Source: Cosmopolites sordidus (lineage: Eukaryota; Arthropoda; Insecta; Coleoptera; Curculionidae). Taken from it: a stretch of DNA of 64,000 nt. A model generated the notes under the pieces. That model searched no databases and was not told where the DNA came from. It saw only the letters and a program-made list of their open reading frames with translations. Every line of letters begins with the position of its first letter. Position 1 is the stretch's first letter. The DNA lies in contig JARFXV010000826.1 of NCBI GenBank assembly GCA_031761425.1, positions 1 through 64,000 of the forward strand. The letters are read 5' to 3'. A program made the position numbers and the translations under genes. This document shows positions 41,400 to 53,169 of this stretch, one piece after another.

Positions 41400-41849
41400 T
41401 CTAAAAGGCGCGAATATATTAAGTTAATCCTGGTCAACCAGTACTGCAAAACCAAAGGTTGTATATATGGTGATATCAGCAAGATGTCCTGTATTATAAA
41501 CTGCATCCAATCTGGTCAAACAGTCATGGCTGAACAATATCGGTAGCACCTGATTCTGGTTAGTGTAGGAAAAATGCCTCATGTCAAGGAAGGGAGTGAC
41601 GTTTTTTTTTGCTTCAGGTAAACGCACGAACTCATAGAGTAAAAGAGATTCAGGAAACGATCATCGAGTTGGGCTAGGAGATGTTATCGCACCCGGCGTA
41701 TTCTCCCTTATATCACCCCGTCACTTTTCTTGAGGAAATCGAAAAAAGCCTCAATGAATCTATCACATCAAAACCACCAAGATTTTTTTTGGATCTGGAA
41801 TTGATTTCAAATTTCAAAGAGATTTAAAATTTCAAAGTTTCAGTTTAGA

Positions 41850-42500
41850 AATTCGACAGTGTGAGACGTTTACCTTCATACCGGAGTGACTTCAAGTATC
41901 TCCAAAGATAAAAATCACACTTGATAAAGTCTCGCCGTATGAACGGTCTATGAGTGGTCGCCGTATGAGTGGTCTCATCTTCTGTAAACCTCCCATTCCT
42001 CCTGAAGATTTTGCGAGGCCTGAAATCGGCAGTTTTGTTTATTGACTCCCGCGTTTTTAAATCTAAATGAACTTTATCGCTCATGATGATAGTTAAATCT
42101 TCGTTTTCTTCATACATGTCAAGCCGTGTTTGAGCAAATGAGCTGCATTCAACTCTCGACCAATTATTAATCTATTTAGCTGATAGGCGACATCTCTATG
42201 CAAAATTCGCTCCCCATTCAGAAGGGTGCCGATTAGAAGAGCGAGTGAGTGAGACTCACAGTATCACTCGCCTTTACCGAACCCGTCTTTGGAAGTACAG
42301 CTACCCATGTGAGAATAGTGTTGGGGCTGGGAATTTCACCATGGCGTTCGATGTTGAAGCGACGCATGAACACTGTTGCATGAAACGTACTGTAGGCGAA
42401 CAGATGGTACTTTTGAGTCAAGAGTGGTGTGATGGATACTAAACAGCACCGTAGTCACCGCTCTTCCTTCTTCGTAGTCACAGCAAGCTCGCTCTTCCAC
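41850..42500 (-). pseudogene. mariner-superfamily (CDFYLW type) transposase, decayed
   Basis: Minus strand: RRFNIERHGEIPSPNTILTWV (42370-42310) is the N-terminal helix-turn-helix, followed by PKTGSVK. 42115-42010 gives DLTIIMSDKVHLDLKTRESINKTADFRPRK, where MSDK replaces the SDE/SDEV first catalytic motif. 41930-41850 gives FIKCDFYLWRYLKSLRYEGK with the third Asp (CDF). The middle of the catalytic domain is deleted. The plus-strand frames here are shadows. Confidence 0.7.
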
Positions 42501-42549
42501 CACTAAATGAGTACTAACCATTCCGAATAAAGGTCCGCTTCCGATGGTC

Positions 42550-45500
42550 CACCTTGCATATCTATGAAAACTAAGTCATAATTTTGTTAGACAAGCGTTT
42601 ATTTGTGGTATACAACAGTTAATTTTTCAAGTTCTTATGTTCAAGGTAATAACGCTTGTAATTAAAAGCAAACAAATAATAAACTAGATACGCCATAAAG
42701 AGCTGTAATGATGCTCACCCATAAATTAAGTTATATGGTGTAATTCACCTCCCATTAACAAAGATGTCATGAAAATATCGGTAACAGAATAATGAACAAT
42801 ATGGAGCCATTATGACCCTCTATACATTTTCGACACGTCCTATATATTTCAGCTTCGGTTTGACCAGATAGATTTACTACTCTAACCTTTCATAAATAAA
42901 TAGATATATATTATTCATTGTTTCTGTTTAATGAATTCGACGTAAAATAATACCATTCGGTTGTAATAGATGCGAAATGTATAATAAACAACAGATATAA
43001 ACTTTTAGCTATAGTATTCGTTAAATCAAAACGGAATATTTGGACTTATTATCAGTAAAAGAGATGTTTTGATTGTGAATTGCACGAGTGTTATAAACAA
43101 TAATATTTTATCTATCTCCTATGAGTACAGCAATCTGTCGGTAAGTAATAAGCATTTGTTATGTAGCATTTGTACAGGTAGAAATGAGCGATATCTTTAA
43201 GAGTTAAAATAATAAAGTTCGTGTGTTCTGGCAATGCTAAATTAAACTTATATAAACCACCCAGTAGTTTACTTATCTGGCTTCTAGTATTACATTTGAT
43301 GGCTGAAGACGTGTCAATCTTCGTACTCGACTAACTTGCTGGCCTACACTTGAAAATGATGAAAGGGAAAATGTTTTGGAAAAAAAACTCGCTGCATTTG
43401 ACAATTAAAAACCTGTCAAAATCGTTAGAAGGTATGAGAGAGGCAACTCAGTCCTGGGTATTTCAGACCCGGAAAGGAGTGGGGAAGATTTGATGTTTGA
43501 AGAATGGTCCATAAAGATACCATGAGTGAGGACGAATGGAACACTACAATTACTCTGGATGGGCGGGAGATATCCAGAGGTACCGTTTAAAACACCTGAG
43601 GCTCCAGGTGCCTCTCAGCCCTCGCCACGGTACGCATAGCAACCTGGCTTAGAGAGACTCGGGCCCCGGGGGCGTCACACCCCGTACCCGGAACATATTC
43701 CAGGCCCCGTGAGGGGTTGGAATCATTAATTTTGACGTTTAAACTTTTAGTTTTGACTTGTGGTACATTTAAAAACATTTTTCCGGGAGTTGTTTTTGTA
43801 TTATTCGTACAAAATGTTACGAAACAGGAACGATAAATAATTAGATTTGGCATTTTCTATAAATTTATCAATACACTGATGATAATAAAAAGAATAAGTT
43901 GATTAAAAACTAAAACAATCGTATCAGCTGTCTGTAATGTTGAGGGGAAAAACATTGTGACGTCACACGCACTCGGCTTTTTTCGGGAACTGTCGGCACG
44001 TCATCGGTACTAAGTTTGAAAATTTATTTTCTATTTGATATAACTTTTTAATTATACGGAAAAAATTAAGACAAAATAGTTTTGTTTTAAAACATATATG
44101 ATCTTTCCATTTATGAATTTTTCTTTTTCACAAATGAAAAATATGAACAATACAGATTCGGATATATTCAATTCCAAGGATTGAATTTTTGAGACACTTA
44201 TACAATTGTACTATACGCGATACCGAAAAGTTTACGTAGATATGTCGTTATAACCAACGAACCCTTTCTACAATTGTTATAAAAAACTAAATTAACTTTA
44301 AGCAACAACTAATAATTTTTTAAAGTTTAATTCATAATTACAACACAGGTTTTAAGATATTGATTATAATAAATTTCGCTGACCTCCGTTTTAATCCCAT
44401 CATTTATTTTCTTTTTCAAAAACAAATATTTTATCACTACTCGATATTCAATTTTTTCCATTGTTTTAAAATCACAATAGTTGTTTTATTTAAATTGCTG
44501 TCATTCACAAGCTAAACCACGCAACGACTTGATAATTTGACAGTATTGTTGTGAAAGGTTATATTTACAAAAAATATCACTTTTTAAATACTAGCAGCGC
44601 CATCTCTGGCCTAGGCTAGATACTTATCATACAGCCCTCGTCTCAAAAAATAATGGAGGAATAAAGAAAATCAACATAAAAGCGAGTTACTCATTTTATT
44701 TAATATTCTGATCTAGCGAAATTGAAACTATAAATTTTCAATTTTCGGGAAAAACAAAATATTTTCGATTCTGATGAAAAATTGTTTTTCTCTGCTTTAT
44801 TATAACGTATAACCTTCCAACGCAAAATATTTCATGTAAGATTATTTTCTATCATTTTTTTCTAATAATTTCTCCGACATTTCCCAACTCTCCTTCCGGA
44901 TTTCAATCTAGTTCGGACTAGACTGTCTGCTTTATGAGTCGGGTGTACCGATAAAAGAGTTATTCGTAACTGGGTTTGATTAGAGTGAATCTGAAAATGC
45001 GGAATGAAATTGGGGCTCTGCATTTTTAAAACGATCGCTTATTTATTCCTATGGAAGCGAACTATTTGGAATATATCCAAAGACTGACTTGCTAACATAA
45101 TTTACGTGCAAATTTATTGGCTAGCTGATTTGTTTCGATAACGAAGTTGTTGTGATTTGGTTAATGGGAAAGTAAAATGTTCGATTTGTCAAAGTTTACT
45201 GGTGAGGAAATGTTTAAACAAAGCAGAAACATATTCAAACAAGGCAAACAATATTTTGAGAATTTTAGAAATTTCTAGGGATTTTTTAAAGAGAAAAACA
45301 AACGCAAATAGAGTATGTAAATATTTATTTTGTCTAGTGTGTAACTATCGTTATTACGTAACTATCATGTAACGTAGTGTTGGATCTCCCACTTTTTGCC
45401 AAAAATTAGCCTAAAAATTATTGCTAAAAAATATCAACAGGTTATTTATCACCCCTTTCTCCTATTTAACATTTTCCATTTAAACAATGTTGGAGGAAGC

Positions 45501-46030
45501 GTAACAGATAGTAGTCCGTGGGTGCGATGTTGGAAGAGTAAGGTGGATGGAGCAAAACATTTCAATTGAAGCTTAACAATTTTTGCCGTGTCATCATTGA
45601 AACATGTGGTCGTACCTTCTCAAGACGAAACACGACGTCTTTCCTGTTTTTTAATTCTGGCCATTTTTCTTCAGTTGCTGTCTTGATTCGATCTAATTGT
45701 GAACAGTAGATATTGATGATTTGGTTGAAGAAGCTAGAGGTGAATTGTTTCCTTCCAATCCCAGTAAACGCAAAGCTTAATTTTCTTCAGATGGCCTTTC
45801 GTCGTAATTGCACAATGTATCAAAAACAAGACCTGGCACAACTAAGACACAAAGGTTGATGGAAACAATAGAGATGAGAATATTATGAGGAATTATTGGG
45901 ATCATGTTAAGGGAACCAATTAGAAGTGACGAATGAACTGGGAGAATGACTGAAAACAGCATTGTTTAGATATCCAGAGATATATCACGGATAGGTACAT
46001 CAATTGCAGGCCGACTATGTTAAATATGAC
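42550..46030. other. Mostly unrecognised AT-rich sequence
   Basis: No gene is supported. 43587-43735 is a small GC-rich patch (CTCGGGCCCCGGGGGCGTCA) inside an 88-residue minus frame without a known domain. The frames at 45157-45372 (Cys-x2-Cys near the start, non-ATG start) and 45777-45962 are short and unconvincing. Confidence 0.4.
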
Positions 46031-46523
46031 GTGTTAAATATGACAAATATGGTTGGCAGGCATTTGGCAGGCTCAACATAGTGTTTAAGAGTAGACTCCC
46101 ACTTTGCCTGAAAAGAAAAGTCTTCGATCAGTGCGTTCTACCTATTATGACATACGGAAGTGAAACCTGGACATTAACATCACAATCAATTCAGAAACTT
46201 CGGGAAGCACAGAGGAGAATGGAAAGTTGTATGCTTGGCATTACAAGACGAGACAGAAAGCCCTGCGCATGGATCAGGGAGCAAACGTCTGTGACATCAT
46301 TGGAAGAGTAAATCAATTGGCGATGGGACGACAGATAGACCAAGAGCAATTCTGGAGTGGATACGACTTGATTGCAAATGTCCCCGAAGAAGACCGAAAG
46401 CACGATGGACTGATTACATCATTAAGTACGTTGGACCCGACTGGCAGAGGAAAGCCCAGGACCGTGAAAGTTGGAAGCATGCTGAAGAGACCTTCATCCT
46501 GCAGTGGATCGACACGGACACGG
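46031..46523 (+). pseudogene. RTE retrotransposon C-terminal slice
   Basis: Begins within WQAFGRLNIVFKSRLPLCLKRKVFDQC and runs past MTYGSETWTLTSQSIQKLREAQRRME, LGITRRDRK and the QDREKWKHAEETF-like end (two frames) to GSTRTR, then (TA)n. Lacks the polymerase active site. The break lies further 3' than in the copy ending at 58342. Confidence 0.88.

Positions 46524-46618
<95 letters not shown>
46524..46618. repeat. (TA)n microsatellite
   Basis: Two different LINE fragments in opposite orientation (46031-46523 plus and 46619-47096 minus) both have their downstream ends at this tract. Confidence 0.95.
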
Positions 46619-46621
<3 letters not shown>

Positions 46622-47096
46622 TGCAATTTTCATTACTACTTTGTTATCTTCCATTCTTCTTATATGGCCAAACCAGCGAAGTCTTCACACTTTTATGGTC
46701 TTCACTATATCTTCTCCTTTCTAAATGGTTTTTATTTCAAAATTCATTCATCTTCTGTAATCTTTCTTTCGAATATTTGTAACTTTTCATGTTCCAAGCT
46801 TGTTAAATTCATTATCTCCCCACCACAGGTCACCACCGGTTTAATAGCTGCTTTATATACCTTCATTTTTGTATTTTTACTTATGTTTTTGTCTTTCATA
46901 ATGGTTTTCAACTTATAATAGGCTCTATGTCCCGCCTGTACTCTGTAATCAATCTCTATGTTTCTGTCATTTTTGCTATTTATTATTATTGTCAAATATT
47001 TAAAGTTTTCCACAACTTCAAATTCGTAATTTCGTATTTCTCCAGATCTGGTTGTAACTTTTCTATTTTTTCCCTTATTTCCATTACGAAAGGTAT
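46619..47096 (-). pseudogene. Non-LTR reverse transcriptase C-terminal fragment
   Basis: Minus frame 47103-46744: VVENFKYLTIIINSKND, YKLKTIMKDKNISKNTKMKVYKAAIKPVVTCGGEIMNL, then (another frame) LRWFGHIRRMEDNKVVMKIA before (TA)n. This is the region after the polymerase active site. It is a family different from the RTE slice it faces. Confidence 0.75.
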
Positions 47097-47308
47097 AAAC
47101 CATGAAATAACACTCGTAATTGCCTAATAGAAAGGAAGAAAAAAAAGGAAAAGCTATTAATAATAAACATTGGTTTATTTAAGAAGATAGACCAACTCAA
47201 GCGACATAGAAAACTGATATTGAGACATGTACCTTTCATCAATTGCATTCATTTCAAAACTCTCTACCAAATAAAGGCTTTACTTCAGATGACAACCACA
47301 ATATATTT
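47097..47308. repeat. Dispersed repeat, copy 1
   Basis: Shares TTGCCTAATAGAAAGGAA, CAACTCAAGCGACATAGAAA and ATAAAGGCTTTACTTCAGAT with 48548-48772 in the same orientation. Its end contains the Penelope insertion site. Confidence 0.75.
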
Positions 47309-48455
47309 TTTTTCTTTATTTGGGTTTTTCACCATGATCTAAAACTCAAAAAATATCTATATGACATGAATATGTTTATATGACAGAGCAAAATTTGATG
47401 ATACACTACAAAAAGAAACAAATCACATAAAAGACATTTTAATAAAAAACAATTACCCAAAAAGTTTTATAGATAAATCGTTTAAAACTTTTGATACCAG
47501 ACAAAACAGACAATTTATTAATAACAATAATAATAACTCTCAAACAATTAACCTCACAATTCCTTATATCCGCGGTATTTCTGACACAATTAAAAAAGTA
47601 GGAAATAAATACAACATAAGAACGACATTTAAAACAAAAAATACTCTTAGATCTCTATTAACAAAAACTAAACCAAACAACACACAACAAAATACCAAAA
47701 ATGTGGTTTATAAAATTCCCTGCGAATGTGGCAAAGGCAGGTGAGACATCTAGACCGTTAGATGTTAGAATAAAAGAGAAAAAACCTTCTTAGAAAGGGC
47801 GATTTTAATAAATCTAGAATTTGTCAACACACATGGGAATCGGGTCATAAAATCAATTGGAATAATTCCAAAACGGTATTAAAAGAATCGGTAACAAAAT
47901 ACAGAAGATTAAAAGAAACCGCTATAATTAATATAAATAAAAATAAATGTATTGCTATGCCTTCGGTAGATTTAAATTCAATGGTTCCCGATTCTAAAGA
48001 ATACAATTAAAAACATTTAAGAATTTCATTAAACAATTACAATCACACGGTAAACCTCACCTATATATATTTTTTGGTAGTATGTCACTGTCATTAAAAA
48101 CTAATTGTCAATGTATGTATCATTGACATACACAAAAAATATATTTACGTTCAATCTTTTCATAATTTATAGAAATTAATATACTTTATTTTTAGGTTCA
48201 TTTTGAAAACGGGAGGAGAATACTTCCCGAAACGTTAACGTTAAAAGTTTGTATATTTTTTAAATTTTGTTCGTTAGGCAAATTTATTCCAAAAAAGAAT
48301 CACTGAGAAATTTGTCTCCGTTTAGTTTTTTGTTTTTACCCAGTGATTCTTCATTTACGAAGGACAGATATTTTGATATTTTTTGAGTTTGAGATCGTAG
48401 TGAAAAACCCAAATAAAGAAAAAATATATGAACACGCCACCATCATTCAGACATT
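47309..48455 (+). mobile_element. Penelope-like insertion with 15-bp target duplication
   Basis: Bounded by AACCACAATATATTT at 47294-47308 and 48456-48470. The ends carry roughly 45-bp inverted repeats (47313-47360 and 48376-48422, both with TTTATTTGGGTTTTTCAC or its inverse). The interior codes for KSFIDKSFKTFDTRQNRQ, NLTIPYIRGISDTIKK, VVYKIPCECGK, then (with a deletion that removes the YIGETSRP part and frameshifts) the C-terminus WNNSKTVLKESV and MPSVDLNSMVPDSKEYN, stop at 48010. The reverse transcriptase is missing, so it is 5'-truncated. Downstream, GGGAGGAGAATACTTCCCGAAAC (as two halves around GAGAATA; 48214-48236) is a hairpin followed by GAAAC, reminiscent of the hammerhead-like ends. 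Confidence 0.8.
48295..48351. repeat. Hairpin within the Penelope 3' region
   Basis: AAGAATCACTG and CAGTGATTCTT are exact inverses, separated by about 34 nt. Confidence 0.6.
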
Positions 48456-48547
48456 AACCACAATATATTTAAAAACCAATCTTATATGAGTATACACATC
48501 CCAAAGATGTAGGCCGACTACGTTAAATAAGGAGTAGTAACATTATA

Positions 48548-48772
48548 AGAGGCATAAACCAATCAAATAACACTTATAATTGCCTAATAGAAAGGAAAAA
48601 GAAAAGGTACTAATGTTAAACACTTGATTTACAGTTACATAAAATGCAAAAGAGGCAAGAACATGGGCCAACTCAAGCGACATAGAAAACTCACATTGAG
48701 CATGTACTTTTCATCAATTGCATTCATTTCAAAACTCTTTGCCAGATAAAGGCTTTACTTCAGATGACAACA
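48548..48772. repeat. Dispersed repeat, copy 2
   Basis: Same-orientation relative of 47097-47308, without the Penelope insertion. Confidence 0.75.
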
Positions 48773-48779
48773 ATATATG

Positions 48780-49332
48780 TACAATTTCTTCGCCAAAACT
48801 GCATTAAACGTAAGTATTTAAAATGAGTTTTGTCGTAGGAAGACGTGTACAAATCCCCCAGGTCGGATATCCGCTTCATCTCCCCTGTCTTTTTCATTCT
48901 TTTAGCTCAAAAACAATGTTTTCAGAAATTTTAATATATTTGCATAATTGTGTAAAAAAACGCACACTTTTATTCGTACGCTCTCTGAGGCAAATCATTC
49001 GAAAAATTCTTTTATGTCTTAGGATATTTTTTCTCTTGGTTACAAAGTTTAGATATGCGATATTAAAAAATGGTGAGAGAGTTTTCTTTCAAGGTATGAT
49101 TAATTTTCTTTATTTCCCTTAAATAAGAAATTCTTCGTCTTCTCCATATTTCTGAAGATCTGAAGGTCGACTTTGTTGTATTTTTCCAGATTCATTTGTT
49201 CATTTTCTCCATTTGTTTCGATCCTTTGTCATTATTCTCACCTCCTATATTGTTTTCCCTGTTTGTTTCCTAAGTTCTTATCTATATTTTTATCGATCGA
49301 GAACTAATAAGACCAAAAACAGGTTTCTTCCG
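48780..49332. other. No gene recognised
   Basis: One plus frame (48823-49122) of 99 residues, hydrophobic and basic, with no recognised domain; probably chance. Confidence 0.35.
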
Positions 49333-50524
<1,192 letters not shown>

Positions 50525-50529
50525 GCAGG

Positions 50530-50970
50530 TATGGCCGGCAGGATGGCCGACAAATGGCAGAAAGGCTCCCCGAATTCGTGGGAACACTGCTTCCTGTATG
50601 AAATTAAGGTAAACAGCACCAGTTACCAGTACCGTCATATAAGAACGGTTCCATTAATCATTTTGCAGGTGCGCCACATCGCACTGTGGATTCCTGGCAA
50701 ATTAACATGATGTTCTTCAGTAATGCGTGGATTCTCAGATGCCCAGTAAGTGCAGCTATAGCGTTTAATTCAACTGAAAACCCTGAAATTCTCGCCTGAA
50801 CTGTCTTTGGACTTCTACAGCATTTTCGTAATTCCAGTAACACTTCAGGATACGTTTCCGCTGCGGGGTAAGTTTGGTAGCAGACATTTTTTTAAATAAA
50901 ATCTGAAAAAGGATGGAGCATGAGCGAGTTATCAGAAAATAAAGTGTATATACCCCGTATATTGGGGACA
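50530..50970 (-). pseudogene. mariner-superfamily (DLTP type) transposase, deleted
   Basis: Minus strand: SATKLTPQRKRILKCYWNYENAVEVQRQFRREFQ (50886-50780) is the N-terminal helix-turn-helix. It jumps to YWASENPRITEEHHVNLPGI (50745-50690) just after the first catalytic Asp, then (frame change) TGAVYLNFIQEAVFPRIRGAF (50625-50560). The rest is cut off at the junction with the RTE slice. The lineage is related to the elements at 14120 and 41850. Confidence 0.72.
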
Positions 50971-50979
50971 CCCCATGTA

Positions 50980-51585
50980 TATAAAAATTCGAACAAAACA
51001 ACAAATCCAAAACTTTGCAGTAATTAATTTGAGAACCATCCTCGCCTGTCTTAAAATAATCAAAATTTTAGTCTGGTTCTGCACTCGTTTACGAATATCT
51101 CGTTTTGCCGATCGAAATCCGAATTTTCCCAAACCGTACGATTGAAAATTCGCATCCGACCTTCGCCAACACTTACGTACTCACCTTCGAACAAATGCCT
51201 CAACTGAGGTGACTCAAATCCTACTCAATTCCGCTCGGTAGGAGAGCAACCAGAAAAGCTGACGCAAATACGGCAGGGAGACCGATGTAAGAGGTCAGTT
51301 CGAACGAATGCACTCTTCGGATTTACATGAGTTTTGCATGATTTAAATAAAGGGTTTTAAGAGAAATTCCCACGAATTTATCAGGAGGAAAAGATGGGGC
51401 GTAGGAAGTTGGAAGGGGATGATTTTGGCACGCGCTTTCTAAAAAATGAATTAGGTGATAACTGCTACACAATATTAAAATTCAAAATCATGTATACATA
51501 AGTTTTGTAATAAAAATCCGAAAGTTAGATCGACAAGGAAAACTATTAAAGAAAAACAAGCAAAAACAAGAAAACTCTATAAAAA
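50980..51585. other. No gene recognised
   Basis: 51180-51310 is less AT-rich and unique-looking; no exon could be supported. Confidence 0.4.
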
Positions 51586-51589
51586 TATT

Positions 51590-52590
51590 TTTATTATTTT
51601 ATTTATTATTCACGTATGGGCCCTGGTGGACCACGCGAAGTACAATTAGTAGCGTTTGTTGTTGTTAGCCTTCCTTTGCGCCCATACTAATTTCATTCTT
51701 TCGCTATGAGCTTTTTTCATTTCGTCAGACCAAGTTGTTCCAGTATTCCTACATTTTTCTCTCTGGCCAACCTTCCAAACGTTAACCTTGTGTCTGAAAC
51801 AGCCTCTATCCTGAATTTCACTTTGTGTAATATTTGCTGATCTTAGGTCCTCTTTAATTGCCGCAATCCATTTAATTATTTCTACTTTAGCTCTACTCCT
51901 ATTTTCATAAAATTCGCCTATTTGTCTAGTTAGCCTACTCGGATTCATCCGTTTGATGTGTCCGTAAAACTTGAAGTCTTCTTGTTCTCATATCGCTATG
52001 TATATCTGTGTATTGTTTGATTTCTTTCTCGAAGTCGGTATGTTGTGCTATTTATTTGTTTGGGGCCTAGGATTCTTCTTATGATTTTTCTTTCCTTCTT
52101 TTCAATGCCCTCGATGTCCCTCTTTCTATTCAAAATGAGCGTTTCTGCAGCATATAGACATTCTGGCTTAATAACCGTGTTGTAATGTCTCAGTTTTGTG
52201 TTTTTAGATAGGCATTTTTTGTTGTAACTATTTTGTGTAAGTCTCCATGCCGTCTCCATTTTTTGATATCTACCCTTATTGACCGCTTTTTCCAACCCAT
52301 TTTCCATGATTATTTCACCCAAATATTTGAATTGAGAGACTCGTCTGATGTTACCATATTTTGTTTTTAGAAATGGTGTTCTTAGTCTGTTGCAGGTCAT
52401 GTATTGTGTCTTTTCAAAAGAAATTTGGAGTCCTACCTTTTCTGCTGTTTCTTTTAGAATTTCAATCTGTTTCTGTGCCGTTAATACATCTTAAGCTAAA
52501 ATTGCTAGATCATCAGCAAATGCCAAAAATAATTTAATTGGATTAATTTTATAATTTTTGTACACCATGACGATATTGTGTTCTGATAAA
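51590..52590 (-). pseudogene. Non-LTR reverse transcriptase C-terminal part
   Basis: Minus strand: LAFADDLAIL (52530-52500) active-site box, then (stop) LQISFEKTQYMTCNRLRTPF, VSQFKYLGEIIMENG, KKCLSKNTKLRHYNTVIKPE, and after a frameshift near 51985 a tail with MNPSRLTRQI and IKWIAAIKEDL. The block order and the 3' end (CGTGGTCC then an AATAAATAAAAT tail at 51590-51625) match the LINE at 21693, so they are one family or sister families. 5'-truncated just before the active site. Confidence 0.83.
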
Positions 52591-52929
52591 AAATCAAAAG
52601 ACACATTCCATTTACTAGGTGTGTAAATAAAGAAATTAAACTGGTGCCATGGCGTGCGATCTGGCAACACTGTTAGCTTCCCCTTTGTGGGGAAGACAAA
52701 CCAATAACTGATGCGTCTTCAGTACCAATTTGGAAAAGTTTGATGTTCTATTGTTTGAGTCAAATTCAACTCCTCTCCGATCATTTTGACAGTCACTAGA
52801 CTATCAGAACACACAATATCTCGGGTTCTCTGAACATGAAACGAAAGTTTAGATTTATTATCAAACTGGTAAAAACAGGTTTGAAGGTTTTTTAGTCAAT
52901 TACTGTCGGGAAATATTGTCTGTTAAACA

Positions 52930-53160
52930 GTGGCAATTTTTGAATTCACAAATTCATGTTTTCTTTACATCATCTTGTAACCTCTGGCTAAATAGTAACC
53001 CCAAAGAAAGAAGTCAGGGGTGGTCAGATCATTAGATTTTGGAGGCCATTTTAGAAATGCCTAACCGAACTGCTTTGGGACTAACCGATTATGGAAAAGT
53101 TACTTCAAAAATACCTCTGTGGCTCCTTCAATATAAGATGTAGCTCCATACTCCTAAAGT
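52930..53160 (-). pseudogene. mariner-superfamily transposase C-terminal fragment
   Basis: The minus strand gives SHIERATEVFLKQLFHNRLVPKQFG, then WPPKSNDLTTPDFFLWGY (53050-52995), the segment with the third catalytic Asp. GTCAGGGGTGGTCAGATCATT is the antisense signature. No upstream domains remain. Confidence 0.6.
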
Positions 53161-53169
53161 CAATAGATC

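Noticed and set aside
46227..46724. Long reading frames made of Ile-Tyr runs (also at 17353, 21714 start, 49213, 49638, 56251, 58024, 58238)
   Set aside because: They are (TA)n microsatellites translated in frame. Only the retroelement parts on either side are real sequence features.
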